Source: Aquimarina sp. AU58
Lineage (GTDB): Bacteria; Bacteroidota; Bacteroidia; Flavobacteriales; Flavobacteriaceae
NCBI RefSeq assembly: GCF_900312745.1
Contig: NZ_OMPD01000014.1
Coordinates: forward strand, 2,356,001 to 2,420,000
Length of the DNA stretch: 64,000 nucleotides
Reading direction: 5' to 3'
The notes beneath the pieces are model-generated. The model worked only from the letters and a program-made list of their open reading frames with translations, made no database searches and was not told the DNA's origin. Positions 52,581 to 61,481 of the stretch are shown in pieces (positions within the stretch are counted from its first letter, which is position 1; each line of letters opens with the position of its first letter). The position numbers and the translations under genes were made by a program.

Positions 52581-53306
52581 ATGGGAAAGCAAGAAAAAAA
52601 GAAATCTAAACTTCAAAGAAAAAAGGAGCTAGGCAAGCAATATGGTGTTTATATGAACGCATATGGCGGTTATGCAGATGAAGAAAAAGAACGCCCGTTA
52701 GTTGATATCATAGAAAAAGTAGCACTTCATGTAGATATGATACCATCTTATTTGCATACTATAATTATGGGAGAAGGATTGGGGGATTTATATATAGATT
52801 TGGATACTAATTATGAAAAAGGAAAGCTTGTAACAGATAATACGATTAGTGGATTTCAACATTTAGGGCTTGATTTTTTTAGCTCTCCAAGAGAATTACC
52901 AAGGTTTAAGAAATACCTTCCGACTGGTTATAATGAAGGAGATGAGTATACTGCTGTGATGGAGGATCGTAATGAGAGGTATGGAGTAGAACAAGTTCCT
53001 AGTGCTAATTTTAAAGATTTAGAAAGTGCAATATATGGTTTTGCTGCTGTGATCAAACATCGTCAGGAGTTATTTGTAAGACATTACAAACAATATGGGT
53101 ATACTAACCCAGATGAAGATCAGATCGCATATTGGACCTATTACTACTATCAGGCAGAAGGAGATGCTCGACGTGCATTGCAATCCAGAGGAGAATTTGA
53201 TATCTTTAAGGATAAAGCTACTTCTAGATCGGCAATACATGTAAAAGCTTTAGAAAGAGTGGCAGCTTGGAGATATGTACAACACTATAATATATTTTCA
53301 CAATGA
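52581..53306 (+). CDS. Lysozyme-like protein, candidate T6SS peptidoglycan effector
   Basis: The 241-residue soluble protein has a Lys-rich N-terminus and no signal peptide, as expected for T6SS cargo. The core looks like a lysozyme/transglycosylase fold: MIPSYLHTIIMGEGLGDLYI (the Glu of GEGL at 65 is the candidate catalytic acid), GFQHLGLDFF (91-100), YLPTGYNEGDEY, SANFKDLESAIYGFAAVIKH, and late WTYYYYQAEGDARRAL (185-200), where one expects a YNAG-like motif. It lies 9 bp behind Hcp copy 2 and overlaps the next gene, a lipoprotein, by 4 bp (ATGA). This is the classical order Hcp-effector-immunity. The fold assignment is by motif pattern only. Confidence 0.65.
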   Translation: MGKQEKKKSKLQRKKELGKQYGVYMNAYGGYADEEKERPLVDIIEKVALHVDMIPSYLHTIIMGEGLGDLYIDLDTNYEKGKLVTDNTISGFQHLGLDFFSSPRELPRFKKYLPTGYNEGDEYTAVMEDRNERYGVEQVPSANFKDLESAIYGFAAVIKHRQELFVRHYKQYGYTNPDEDQIAYWTYYYYQAEGDARRALQSRGEFDIFKDKATSRSAIHVKALERVAAWRYVQHYNIFSQ

Positions 53307-54055
53307 GAAAATTCATTTTTTATAGTTTACTATCGATACTTAGTTTGTCCTGTAATGCTCAAACCAAAGAGAACTCTAAATCAGACTATGATGCAGAATT
53401 GGTTGGTTTATATGAGAAGTTTAGGGATAGTCTATATAACGATGATTTTACGATTAGCAGAAAAGTTATTAAAGAATTCAAACATAAATTATATCAAATC
53501 TTAGAAGAGACAGAAAGTTCAAATTTTAAGTTTGATAATTTAGAACAAAAAATAAAAATAGCATCTTCAGAGGATAAGCGACTTATGATTTTTAGTTGGA
53601 ACGAATCTAATGGGATGAATCGAAGAGATTACAACTCTGCTTTTAGATATAATGATGGCAATAAAGTATATGTTCGTGATCTGGTAAATACTCATAAAAA
53701 CCCAGAAGTAACAGATGTTAATGTCGGTTATTTCGAAATTTATACTATAGAAAAGAATAATTATCTTGTTTTGGGATATGGAACTTATGGAGGTGGACAA
53801 GAGTTCTATACTGCACGATCTTTATCGTTTAAAAAAGAAACCTTTAGTGATTGCAATGCCTGTTTTAATGGAAAAAACATATTGGTATTGAGAAAAACCA
53901 GAGGAAATAAAGATAGTATTATATATAATCCAGAACGTATGTCTCTTACATACCCCGAATATATAGAAGATGAAAAAAGTGGTTTTATGAAACCTACGGG
54001 TAGAATAATTACTTTATCTTATAAAAATGGTATGTTTTCTATGGGTATAGAATAA
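53303..54055 (+). CDS. Lipoprotein, candidate immunity to the lysozyme-like effector
   Basis: The 250-residue protein has a lipobox signal (SLLSILSLSCNAQ) placing it in the periplasm, where peptidoglycan is attacked. The mature part has a helical N-terminal segment (DAELVGLYEKFRDSLYNDDF) and a beta-rich domain (LVLGYGTYGGGQEFYTARSL, CNACFNGKNILVLR). I recognise no family. Translation is coupled to the effector candidate (4-bp overlap) and VgrG follows 28 bp later. Confidence 0.7.
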   Translation: MRKFIFYSLLSILSLSCNAQTKENSKSDYDAELVGLYEKFRDSLYNDDFTISRKVIKEFKHKLYQILEETESSNFKFDNLEQKIKIASSEDKRLMIFSWNESNGMNRRDYNSAFRYNDGNKVYVRDLVNTHKNPEVTDVNVGYFEIYTIEKNNYLVLGYGTYGGGQEFYTARSLSFKKETFSDCNACFNGKNILVLRKTRGNKDSIIYNPERMSLTYPEYIEDEKSGFMKPTGRIITLSYKNGMFSMGIE

Positions 54056-54083
54056 AAATAATCTGAACACAAAATAAAAAATT

Positions 54084-55910
54084 ATGGCATTACAATCCAA
54101 TATTCAGATATTTATAGGAGGAGCTCTCATTCCTACTTATAAAAGATTAATGCTCCGACAAGATCTAGATTCACATCATATACTAGAGTTGGTATGTCGT
54201 ATGGATGTACTAGAAAAACTTGGTCAGGAGATGGCCTCAGAGAGTAAAAATTTTCTGGGAGAAATTATTACTTTACAAGTTTCCTCTTCTCAGGGTTTTT
54301 CGGGTTATGGAGAACTAGAGTTTAAAGGAGTAGTGACCAAAGTAAATAACACCAAAGGTTTTGATAATGGAGGAGAGGATACTGTAGAAATAAAAGCCCA
54401 AAGTGCTAGTATTATTGCAGATGATGGCCCTCATTTTGCTTCTCATAATGATGTAGGGTTGACAGAAATATTAAACAAAACATTTCAAGGATATGATCAA
54501 TCCAAATTAGAAACTAGTTTTAATCCAACAATTACTTCTAATATACACTACAGTGTTCAGCATAATGATAGTGCTTATCAATATGCAAGTAGATTAGCTG
54601 CGCAATATAGTGAGTGGTTCTATTATGATGGAAAGGCTCTGATCTTTGGGAAACCAAAAGATAGCGAAGAAGTAATTTTGACATATGGCCATGATCTTAA
54701 AAAATTCACTTTAGAACTTAACCCAACTCCAAATAACTTCAAGTACTTTACCAATGATTATCTTACTGATGGATTGCATGAGAAGACGACTACGGGAGTA
54801 AATTCTGGTGTAAATGGATATAATAGCTTTACAAGTAATAAAAGTGAAGAGATTTATGCAAAGGAGACTAGTGTTTACCTTAATTCATATAATGATCCAG
54901 AGTTAAAACAACGTTTTGATAAACATGTAGAACAGCAAAAGAAAACACAAGAACTAAAACAAGTTCTTATTAAGGGAGTTAGTGATAACCCGGGAGTTTA
55001 TCTTGGACAAGTAATAAAGATAAAGGAAGCGTCTGGCGCTCAGGGAAGCTATCGAATTACCAAAGTGATGCATACTGCCACAGAAAATGGTAATTATGTA
55101 AATCGTTTTGAAGGGGTTACAGCTGATATCGATGTGTACCCAAATACAAATACGATGGCATTTCCCAAAAGTGAATCTCAAGTAGCTATTGTAACAGAAA
55201 ATTCGGATCCTGATGGATTGAGTCGAATAAAAGTACAATTTCCGTGGCAAAGACCAGATGGAGAGATGACCCCCTGGCTTCGTATGATCACTCCACATTC
55301 TGGAGGGGAGAAAGGTTTTCATTTTATTCCTGAGATAGGAGAAGAGGTACTGGTTGGTTTTGAAGGAGGTAATGCAGAACGCCCTTATGTAATGGGAGCT
55401 TTGTATAACGGAGGTAAAAATGCGCAGAACTGGCAATCCCAAAATAATGATGTTAAAGCAATTAAAACAAGAGGAGGACATTTAATAGAGCTTAATGATG
55501 CCGATGGAGAAGAAACTATTACGATATCAGACAAGAGTGGTAACAAAATACATCTGGATGTAAAAGGTTCAAGCATGAGTATAACTGCTCCTGCTAATCT
55601 TTCTCTTACAGCTGATACCATTGATATAAAAGCCAAAAATGCGCTTACTATCAAGTCCGAAGAAGCAACTATTGCTATCGATGCCAAGCAAGATATAGGT
55701 ATGCATAGTGCAGATGCTACTGTAAAAGTAAGTGGTAAACAAAATGTAGATATGCGTAGCCATGAAGCAGAAGTTACTGTAAAGGCTAAAACAACAACTA
55801 ATGTTGTAGGAGATCAAAAAATAGATATTATTTCTGGTAATGAACTAGCTATGCATGGTAAATCTACTAGCAAATTAACAGGAGGAGAAGTACATGTAAA
55901 CAAAGGGTAA
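54084..55910 (+). CDS. tssI: T6SS spike protein TssI (VgrG)
   Basis: The 608-residue protein has a gp27-like region (1-~370, with HSVQHNDSAYQYASRLAAQY-like domain features), a gp5 OB fold at ~372-460 (VTENSDPDGLSRIKVQFPWQ, GFHFIPEIGEEVLVGFEGGN, VMGALYNG), and a C-terminal beta-helix of repeated short strands (IDIKAKNALTIKSEEATIAI, VKVSGKQNVDMRS). There is no extra toxin domain, so it is a structural spike. It is followed 1 bp later by an adaptor-like gene and then the PAAR-like effector that should cap it. Confidence 0.9.
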   Translation: MALQSNIQIFIGGALIPTYKRLMLRQDLDSHHILELVCRMDVLEKLGQEMASESKNFLGEIITLQVSSSQGFSGYGELEFKGVVTKVNNTKGFDNGGEDTVEIKAQSASIIADDGPHFASHNDVGLTEILNKTFQGYDQSKLETSFNPTITSNIHYSVQHNDSAYQYASRLAAQYSEWFYYDGKALIFGKPKDSEEVILTYGHDLKKFTLELNPTPNNFKYFTNDYLTDGLHEKTTTGVNSGVNGYNSFTSNKSEEIYAKETSVYLNSYNDPELKQRFDKHVEQQKKTQELKQVLIKGVSDNPGVYLGQVIKIKEASGAQGSYRITKVMHTATENGNYVNRFEGVTADIDVYPNTNTMAFPKSESQVAIVTENSDPDGLSRIKVQFPWQRPDGEMTPWLRMITPHSGGEKGFHFIPEIGEEVLVGFEGGNAERPYVMGALYNGGKNAQNWQSQNNDVKAIKTRGGHLIELNDADGEETITISDKSGNKIHLDVKGSSMSITAPANLSLTADTIDIKAKNALTIKSEEATIAIDAKQDIGMHSADATVKVSGKQNVDMRSHEAEVTVKAKTTTNVVGDQKIDIISGNELAMHGKSTSKLTGGEVHVNKG

Positions 55911-55911
55911 A

Positions 55912-56766
55912 ATGGATAAAACTTTGGAGCTAGAAACTTATGCCGTAGAAGGTAAACTGTATAAGCACGAATCGAAATCTATTGTAGCTACAGAAAAAAT
56001 GATGATGAAAAACTCATCAGAAGCCATATTAGAACAAACCTATGTGCGACAAAATCCATTAAAAAATGGTAATATCTTTCATGTTAAGACTCATTCAGAA
56101 AACTATGGTAAAGAGAATGCTACTTTAAAGATTACCAAAGACATGAATTCTCTGATTAATGATATCGGGGTTATTACTGATCAAACGGGCAAAGTAATAA
56201 AAATAACCAATAAGCATGAAGTGTTAGATAAGTGGGGTGATCTAAAAAAACGATGGAAAAAAGAAACCACCAAAGAAGATAGAGAACAAGTGCTTAGAAC
56301 TATTGCAACTATAGACCATAATATAGTACAAGATAATTTTGATACCGATGTGACTAATCAAGGAGCATTACACTTTTTATTTTCTGGATTATACGGTGCC
56401 TATCCCAAAAAAGAAGGAAAAGTGATGCAAAAAGATTTATCAAAATTTTTGGTAACGCAACCTTTACCTCTTTTGATAACCTATACTATTGTAGAACATA
56501 ATAAACGTACTAATGCTATGGTGATCGAAGGTGTTGGAGAATTAGACGAGGATAGATTGGATAAAGAAACGTTAAACAAACTAATACGTGCCTTAAAAGA
56601 TAAAATTAACCTAAAAGTAGAACTACAAGTATCTTACAAAGAACGTTTTGAATTTGATTCCCACCACTGGTTGGATAAAGCCATGCAGCAGGTAAAAGTA
56701 AAAATCCCTGGATTTTATATGACAGAAAGTGAGCAGACCATATCTCAAATCGATCAATATGAGTAA
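55912..56766 (+). CDS. Conserved VgrG-linked protein, possible effector adaptor
   Basis: The 284-residue soluble protein is charged and helical (ETYAVEGKLYKHESKSIVAT, EVLDKWGDLKKRWKKETTKE) with a central hydrophobic stretch (GALHFLFSGLYGAYPKKEG) and strands towards the end. No signal peptide or toxin motif. It sits exactly between vgrG (1-bp gap) and the PAAR-like PoNe effector (8-bp overlap), where adaptor or chaperone proteins that load an effector on its spike are usually encoded. No known adaptor family (DUF4123, DUF1795, DUF2169) is evident. Role is inferred from position. Confidence 0.65.
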   Translation: MDKTLELETYAVEGKLYKHESKSIVATEKMMMKNSSEAILEQTYVRQNPLKNGNIFHVKTHSENYGKENATLKITKDMNSLINDIGVITDQTGKVIKITNKHEVLDKWGDLKKRWKKETTKEDREQVLRTIATIDHNIVQDNFDTDVTNQGALHFLFSGLYGAYPKKEGKVMQKDLSKFLVTQPLPLLITYTIVEHNKRTNAMVIEGVGELDEDRLDKETLNKLIRALKDKINLKVELQVSYKERFEFDSHHWLDKAMQQVKVKIPGFYMTESEQTISQIDQYE

Positions 56767-57970
56767 TAAAAAATATGTGCCAGAAGGAGTATATCTTGCC
56801 TGTGATAAGGGTACCACCCCCACAGAATTTAAGATTACTAACAACAACAAGACTTTTTTGTTCGAGAACCCTGTTGCCAATACCGGGGATATGGCACCTA
56901 TGGTAAATGTAATGCCTTTTGGTAGCTGTTCTTTAATGAATGGTAATCCATGTGCGCCGGCACCAGTAGCCTGGCAGGGTTTTGAAGATGGGATATTTAT
57001 CGGTAACTTTAATCCTTTATTAGAAGATAGTATACTGCCCTGTGGTGTAGGGGGTAAAATAGAAATACATTACTCGCTAGAAGATGCGCAGGCTGCCTGT
57101 GAAGAAGAAGGCTGGAGCTTTTGGGAGGTTGTAGGAGCAGCCGTACTGGTCGTAGCAGCCGTAGCCCTTATTGTAGTATCTGGTGGAGCAGCCATAGCAG
57201 CAGTAGGCGCCATAGCCGCAGCAACCACCACTACCGGTGTTGTGATAAGCAGTGTAGTACTGGTCGCAGAAGTAGCAGGTATGGCAATGGGAGCAAAAGC
57301 CCTCTACGATTATTCGCAAGATGGTGATGAGTGGGCGTTGTTTAAAGATGTAGCACTAGGCTATCTGTTCTTAGGAGCTGGTGCCGCGATTGCAAAAGGA
57401 TTTAGAGCCTGGAAAGCTGCTAGAGCTGCCGATGAGGTGGTAGAAGTGGCTGATGATGCGCTTAGGGCTGGAGATGAACTTTCTGAGGCGGCAGCAAATC
57501 AACAAAGGGTAATTGATGATGTAGAAGAAGGTATAGAAGCACTCGGTACTAATAAAAGAAAAGGTAATTATGGCGAGATGAAAATGGATCGTCATTTAGA
57601 AAGTGTTACAGATATAAATGGTAACCCTGCAAATCTTACCAGAATAAGTGATGATGCTGTAGAAAGTTTAGATCAAACTATTGCAAAGGGTATAGATGGT
57701 GTGTATGAAAATGCTACACCTCCTCCTCAATATGTGATTGCAGAAGCTAAGTATAACACATCCAAGCTTGGTAATCCAGCAGATGGGCCTCAAATGAGTG
57801 ATGATTGGATCGAGGGTAGTGGACGTTTAGAAAATGCAGTTGGTGTGGAAAAAGCTGATGATATTTTAGCAGAAGGTTATGAAAGAGTCTTAGTTCATAT
57901 AGACGAAGCCGGAAACGTGACAACTAATAGCATAGATTCAGCAGGAAATATTGGTGGATTGTGGCCTTAA
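56759..57970 (+). CDS. T6SS effector: DUF4280 PAAR-like, hydrophobic region, PoNe-type nuclease
   Basis: The start is ATG 56759 (MSNKKYVPEGVYLACDKGTT), within the end of the previous gene. Of 403 residues, 1-~110 are a DUF4280 PAAR-like tip (CDKGTTPTEFKI, PFGSCSLMNGNPCAPAPVAW). Residues ~121-190 are Ala/Val-rich hydrophobic segments. The C-terminus (from ~265) is a PD-(D/E)xK-type nuclease: GNYGEMKMD (269), GIDGVY (311), YVIAEAKY (325-332) and QMSDDWIEG (345). That pattern fits PoNe, a DNase toxin. The adjacent PoNi protein supports it strongly. The hydrophobic part may help cross the target's inner membrane or be shielded by the adaptor. Confidence 0.88.
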   Translation: MSNKKYVPEGVYLACDKGTTPTEFKITNNNKTFLFENPVANTGDMAPMVNVMPFGSCSLMNGNPCAPAPVAWQGFEDGIFIGNFNPLLEDSILPCGVGGKIEIHYSLEDAQAACEEEGWSFWEVVGAAVLVVAAVALIVVSGGAAIAAVGAIAAATTTTGVVISSVVLVAEVAGMAMGAKALYDYSQDGDEWALFKDVALGYLFLGAGAAIAKGFRAWKAARAADEVVEVADDALRAGDELSEAAANQQRVIDDVEEGIEALGTNKRKGNYGEMKMDRHLESVTDINGNPANLTRISDDAVESLDQTIAKGIDGVYENATPPPQYVIAEAKYNTSKLGNPADGPQMSDDWIEGSGRLENAVGVEKADDILAEGYERVLVHIDEAGNVTTNSIDSAGNIGGLWP

Positions 57971-58012
57971 AATAAGTATTTTTAAAAAACAAATAATAAA
58001 AAAATCAAGAAA

Positions 58013-58732
58013 GTGATAAGAGACAGTATTAAGACAACAGAATATTTTAATATATTTATTCAAAGGGAAAGAGAAAGAATAAATAAATTTCAAGATAAAT
58101 TAGATAAAAATGAAATTAAAGAAGATAGGGTAATTTCTGTAAAAAAAAAGATATTTAATATACAAAATGGGCTTATAAATGCCAAATATTCTTATGGAAA
58201 TGAGATCTCAGAAATTAAAGAAGATTTTGTGAAATTGATTCCTAAGATATCTAAATACTGGACTTCAGTAAGTGGGTATGTAGATATGATTTGGATACTA
58301 TCTTTAAGCATTTTATTAGATATTAAGGATACTGAATTTGAAGAAATTGTTGAAGTTTTAAAAAAAGACAATCCAAATGACATATTAGTAGATTTTTTGA
58401 TTAATTCGCAGTCTAAAGATTGGAATATAAAAGCAACAGGCTTCAAATTTAATACTCCTTATAAGAATCTAGAATCGGTAATAAACGAAACAGATAAGGA
58501 AAAAGCAATTGAAAACTTAAAGTTATATCTGGATAAAAAATGGTATCAAGGTCATAAAGCTCTAGGAGTAGGCTGGGTAGATAATCATAAAAGTAAACAT
58601 GATACCTATTCTGGTTACTGGTGTTGGGAGGCAGGTGCTTTGGTCAAAATATTAGGATTAGATGATAGTAGCTTAAAAGAACAACAGTATTACCCTTATG
58701 ATATGGTACATTATAAAGAAGAATTAGTGTAA
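58013..58732 (+). CDS. PoNi-family immunity protein
   Basis: The 239-residue cytoplasmic protein starts at GTG (no suitable ATG; AAGAAAG just upstream). It is helical, with C-terminal GYWCWEAGALVKILGLDD and YYPYDMVHYK, the mark of the DUF1911 half of PoNi proteins; the N-terminal half corresponds to DUF1910. PoNi proteins neutralise PoNe DNases, which matches the nuclease gene 42 bp upstream. Both family and partner agree, so the assignment is firm. Confidence 0.88.
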   Translation: MIRDSIKTTEYFNIFIQRERERINKFQDKLDKNEIKEDRVISVKKKIFNIQNGLINAKYSYGNEISEIKEDFVKLIPKISKYWTSVSGYVDMIWILSLSILLDIKDTEFEEIVEVLKKDNPNDILVDFLINSQSKDWNIKATGFKFNTPYKNLESVINETDKEKAIENLKLYLDKKWYQGHKALGVGWVDNHKSKHDTYSGYWCWEAGALVKILGLDDSSLKEQQYYPYDMVHYKEELV

Positions 58733-58744
58733 AACATAACTAGT

Positions 58745-59290
58745 ATGAAAGATCCAGAACTTATACTTGTGTTATCCAAACTATTTTGCAAAGATAAAAC
58801 TTTGCAAAAAGAAATCGAATTGGCAATAACAACCCCAAAAAAATATATAGAACGTTTTCAAAAGGATTTGCTAAAACGAGGTATTCGTGAAGACGTTGAT
58901 AGTATACCTTGGATAGCATTGGTAGATGGGTTGTATCGTAGAAATTTACTAAAAGAACTAGATTGGAAATCTGATCCAGAAGAAGTTATAGTAATATGCA
59001 CGACCTTATTAGAAAGTTATCCAAAGTTCGATATCATATTTAAAGAACTATCCTCTATAGAAACAGAAGAAGATATCGAGGATATAGAAGAGTTTATTCC
59101 TACAATAAACGAGAAATTAATTCTCTTTGATTTACAAGTAGTGGTTATTGATATTAATAGTGATAGTTATCCATTTACAATACTACCAATACCCCAAGTA
59201 AAAGAGGCCATAGGTTTGGCAACATCTTCAGGTTATGGAGAGATAAAACCATATACAGCTCCTAAAAAAGAATCTCGGTTTTTGATTTAA
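58745..59290 (+). CDS. DUF6630-like protein, possible second immunity or accessory protein
   Basis: The 181-residue acidic soluble protein has SIPWIALVDGLYRRNLLKEL followed by DWKSDPEEV, a pattern I associate with the DUF6630 family, and an acidic middle (IETEEDIEDIEEF). No signal peptide. It follows the PoNi gene by 12 bp. Such proteins are seen near immunity genes but their role is unknown. It may protect against another, now lost, effector. Confidence 0.6.
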   Translation: MKDPELILVLSKLFCKDKTLQKEIELAITTPKKYIERFQKDLLKRGIREDVDSIPWIALVDGLYRRNLLKELDWKSDPEEVIVICTTLLESYPKFDIIFKELSSIETEEDIEDIEEFIPTINEKLILFDLQVVVIDINSDSYPFTILPIPQVKEAIGLATSSGYGEIKPYTAPKKESRFLI

Positions 59291-59802
59291 CCTATTTACA
59301 ATTAGTTTTTTAAAGCACAAGATGCTGATTGCATAGGTATGAAATTTGAATAATTTTCAGTTGCATACTACAAGTCTATTGACTTTTTCATAAAAGGATC
59401 GGAAAAATTGGTTTTGGAAGAATTACAGCAATAATCATTCATTGATTATATCACAATTTTCAGAAACGACTATTGGAGGGCTTACATCGGCAGAAGGTTC
59501 TGAAAAGGGACATACCATTTTACTTTATTTTTTCAAAACAGATGAGAAGATTGATTACCCAAATGGTCAAATTGAAGCCATTGGAAAAAGATTAGTGAAG
59601 CGTTTTTCAAGATAAGAATAGAAAATTTTTGAATGAGAAGTATATAAATGCAAAAAGAAGTAAATTAGAACATTCTTATTTTTATTTATCAAAGGATATT
59701 TCTACTGGTAATTATAATAATTTCAGATAGAAAATCAAAAATAGCAAAAACTATTCTTCCTAAACTTGAAACAAAAAAAACCATTAAATTTGGAGAGGCG
59801 AA
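59291..59802 (+). pseudogene. Decayed gene remnants in a 512-bp gap
   Basis: Three short frames in the same direction look like pieces of real protein: FSVAYYKSIDFFIKGSEKLV (from 59354), ETTIGGLTSAEGSEKGH with YFFKTDEKIDYPNGQIEAIG (about 59460-59614), and KLEHSYFYLSKDIST (about 59660-59730). Stops and frame changes separate them. The segments do not clearly match a gene in the window. It is probably a dead effector or immunity gene; no intact feature is present. Confidence 0.45.
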
Positions 59803-60690
59803 ATGATGAAAATAACTTCAATATTGATTATTTTAATTTGTTTTACTGGATGTAAAAAGAAAAACGTGCAAAAAATTAATCAGGAGGAAACCTCTCAAAA
59901 TAATATAAAGAAAGATAAAATGAAAAATAATGTGTATTTTTTAAATTATGATTTTGAAGGTTACTATGAGATATTTTTTAATGGAATTAGTGTTACAAGA
60001 AATTATGAATCTGGTGTTTCTAATGGTTTTAGATATTTGAATCCGTTAATTAGTTCTTCAGGAGAGCAAATTATTTCCATAAATTATAAAAAATCAAAAC
60101 TCAAAGAAAATTTTTCTGCAAAGCTATTGAAAGATGTATCATTAGAGATTTTTATGAGTGAAACGGGTCAAGAGCCTCCTTTTAAATTAATTAAAAAATG
60201 TGTATTTCCTGAAATAACAAATAAAAGTATAGATTCTATTTCTCATTCATGGGTTTTTAACTCAGATGTTTCATATAATATAAGAACTCTTCAAAATGCA
60301 AAAAAAATATCAAGCGAAGATTCTATTGAGATTATAAAAGATGTATTACAATTTTATAAAAAAGTTCATGCTATAGTAAATAATGCAAAAACTGATGATT
60401 TTTTATCCTTGTATAAAAAATCTCATGATAGAGAGATAATCTCAATGGGTTTATCCAAACCTGAAATTTCTAAATATCTAACTTCAATTGTCCAAAGAGT
60501 CGAATCTAGTGCAGGTTTTATGCAACCTATAAAAGATTATGAATTAAAAATTCATCCCAATGGAAAAATAATAACTCTAGAGAATTCTATAGGAAAAACT
60601 CCTTTATATTCTGAGGATAATAATGGTAATATAAAAACTTATGGATTAATGCTCATTAAAAATTCTGATGGAGAATTAGAAGTTTATTAG
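59803..60690 (+). CDS. Lipoprotein, paralogue of the one at 61482; candidate immunity protein
   Basis: The 295-residue protein has a lipobox (LICFTGCKKK). The mature part aligns with the protein at 61482 in order: YEIFFNGISVTRNYESGVSN / YEIYLNDIKITSNRRMGSVS, LISSSGEQIISI / ILNSGTQTIRLV, and YELKIHPNGKIITLEN / YTMKIYGNGKLVTLER. A decayed effector tip lies between the two, so these are probably immunity lipoproteins for periplasm-acting toxins of one family. No named family recognised. Confidence 0.68.
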   Translation: MMKITSILIILICFTGCKKKNVQKINQEETSQNNIKKDKMKNNVYFLNYDFEGYYEIFFNGISVTRNYESGVSNGFRYLNPLISSSGEQIISINYKKSKLKENFSAKLLKDVSLEIFMSETGQEPPFKLIKKCVFPEITNKSIDSISHSWVFNSDVSYNIRTLQNAKKISSEDSIEIIKDVLQFYKKVHAIVNNAKTDDFLSLYKKSHDREIISMGLSKPEISKYLTSIVQRVESSAGFMQPIKDYELKIHPNGKIITLENSIGKTPLYSEDNNGNIKTYGLMLIKNSDGELEVY

Positions 60691-60764
60691 CGTGAAGATA
60701 AATTTGATGAGGATTAATAAATCATAACCTTTTACTTGTAGTATATTACATGGTAACCTGATAA

Positions 60765-61471
60765 TTTTTTGAATTTACCGCTCCCAATATTGGTGTAGGT
60801 ATTGGTATTGGGTATGGTGAACACAGAGTTATGAACTAGAGGGAAGAATATTAATGAACCCCATTATTGGAGCCAATGTTACTTTGGATGTGTTGGCTTT
60901 GGGTAGTAAAATTAAGCCTTGGGGAGCTATTATTGATGCTCTGGATATTGCAGCTTGGTTGGCTGAGTTTTGTTCTGGTGGCAAGGTAGAGCTTGAATAT
61001 CAGATTTTGGTCAAATTTACTGCCGAAATACTATTGGTAGGTGCAGGAAGTAAGGATGGAAATAATAAACCAGCAGAGTTAACCTATAATTTTGCCAGCA
61101 AGAAATATGCAGGAAATATTGCATTACAAGGAAGGTTAAAAGGAGAAATCATATTTAAGTTTGGTATAAAGTTAAAAGCTAAAGTAAAAGTGGCAAGACC
61201 TGAAGTTGGTGAAGAAGAAAATCAAAAAATGAAAGAAGTTGCAGGAGCAGGTATTGAAGCAGGTGCGGATTCTGAAGTAGCTTTGACTTTAGGTAAAAAC
61301 TTTGGTGAAAGAGATAACTTCACTTCAGATTTTTATTTTTCTGGTGTTACTGTGTTTATCAAATTAAAAGGTGGTAGAAAAAAAGAAAAAGATGAAGCTA
61401 AAACTTTAAAAGTAATTCCAGATTTTGAAAAATCTTTTGACGTATTAAAAAATAAAGGAGAATATAAATGA
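60765..61471 (+). pseudogene. Headless, frameshifted C-terminal fragment of a T6SS-type effector
   Basis: Coding begins without a start after a stop at 60762-60764: EFTAPNIGVGIGIGYGEHR, then VMN and a stop. One base out of frame, the sequence continues EGRILMNPIIGANVTLDVLA, LGSKIKPWGAIIDALDIAAW and LKGEIIFKFGIKLKAKVKVA to the TGA at 61471. The join shows one frameshift near 60836-60839. The second part is open as 205 codons from ATG 60854. Glycine-rich and amphipathic strands recall C-terminal regions of Bacteroidota T6SS effectors. The N-terminal delivery part is missing, so this is a tip remnant rather than a functional toxin. Confidence 0.6.
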
Positions 61472-61481
61472 AAATAAGAAA

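Noticed and set aside
57077..57327. Cys/Tyr-rich and Ser/Arg-rich frames inside the PAAR-like effector gene
   Set aside because: They are shadows of the Ala/Val-rich hydrophobic stretch read in other frames; their odd composition comes from that.
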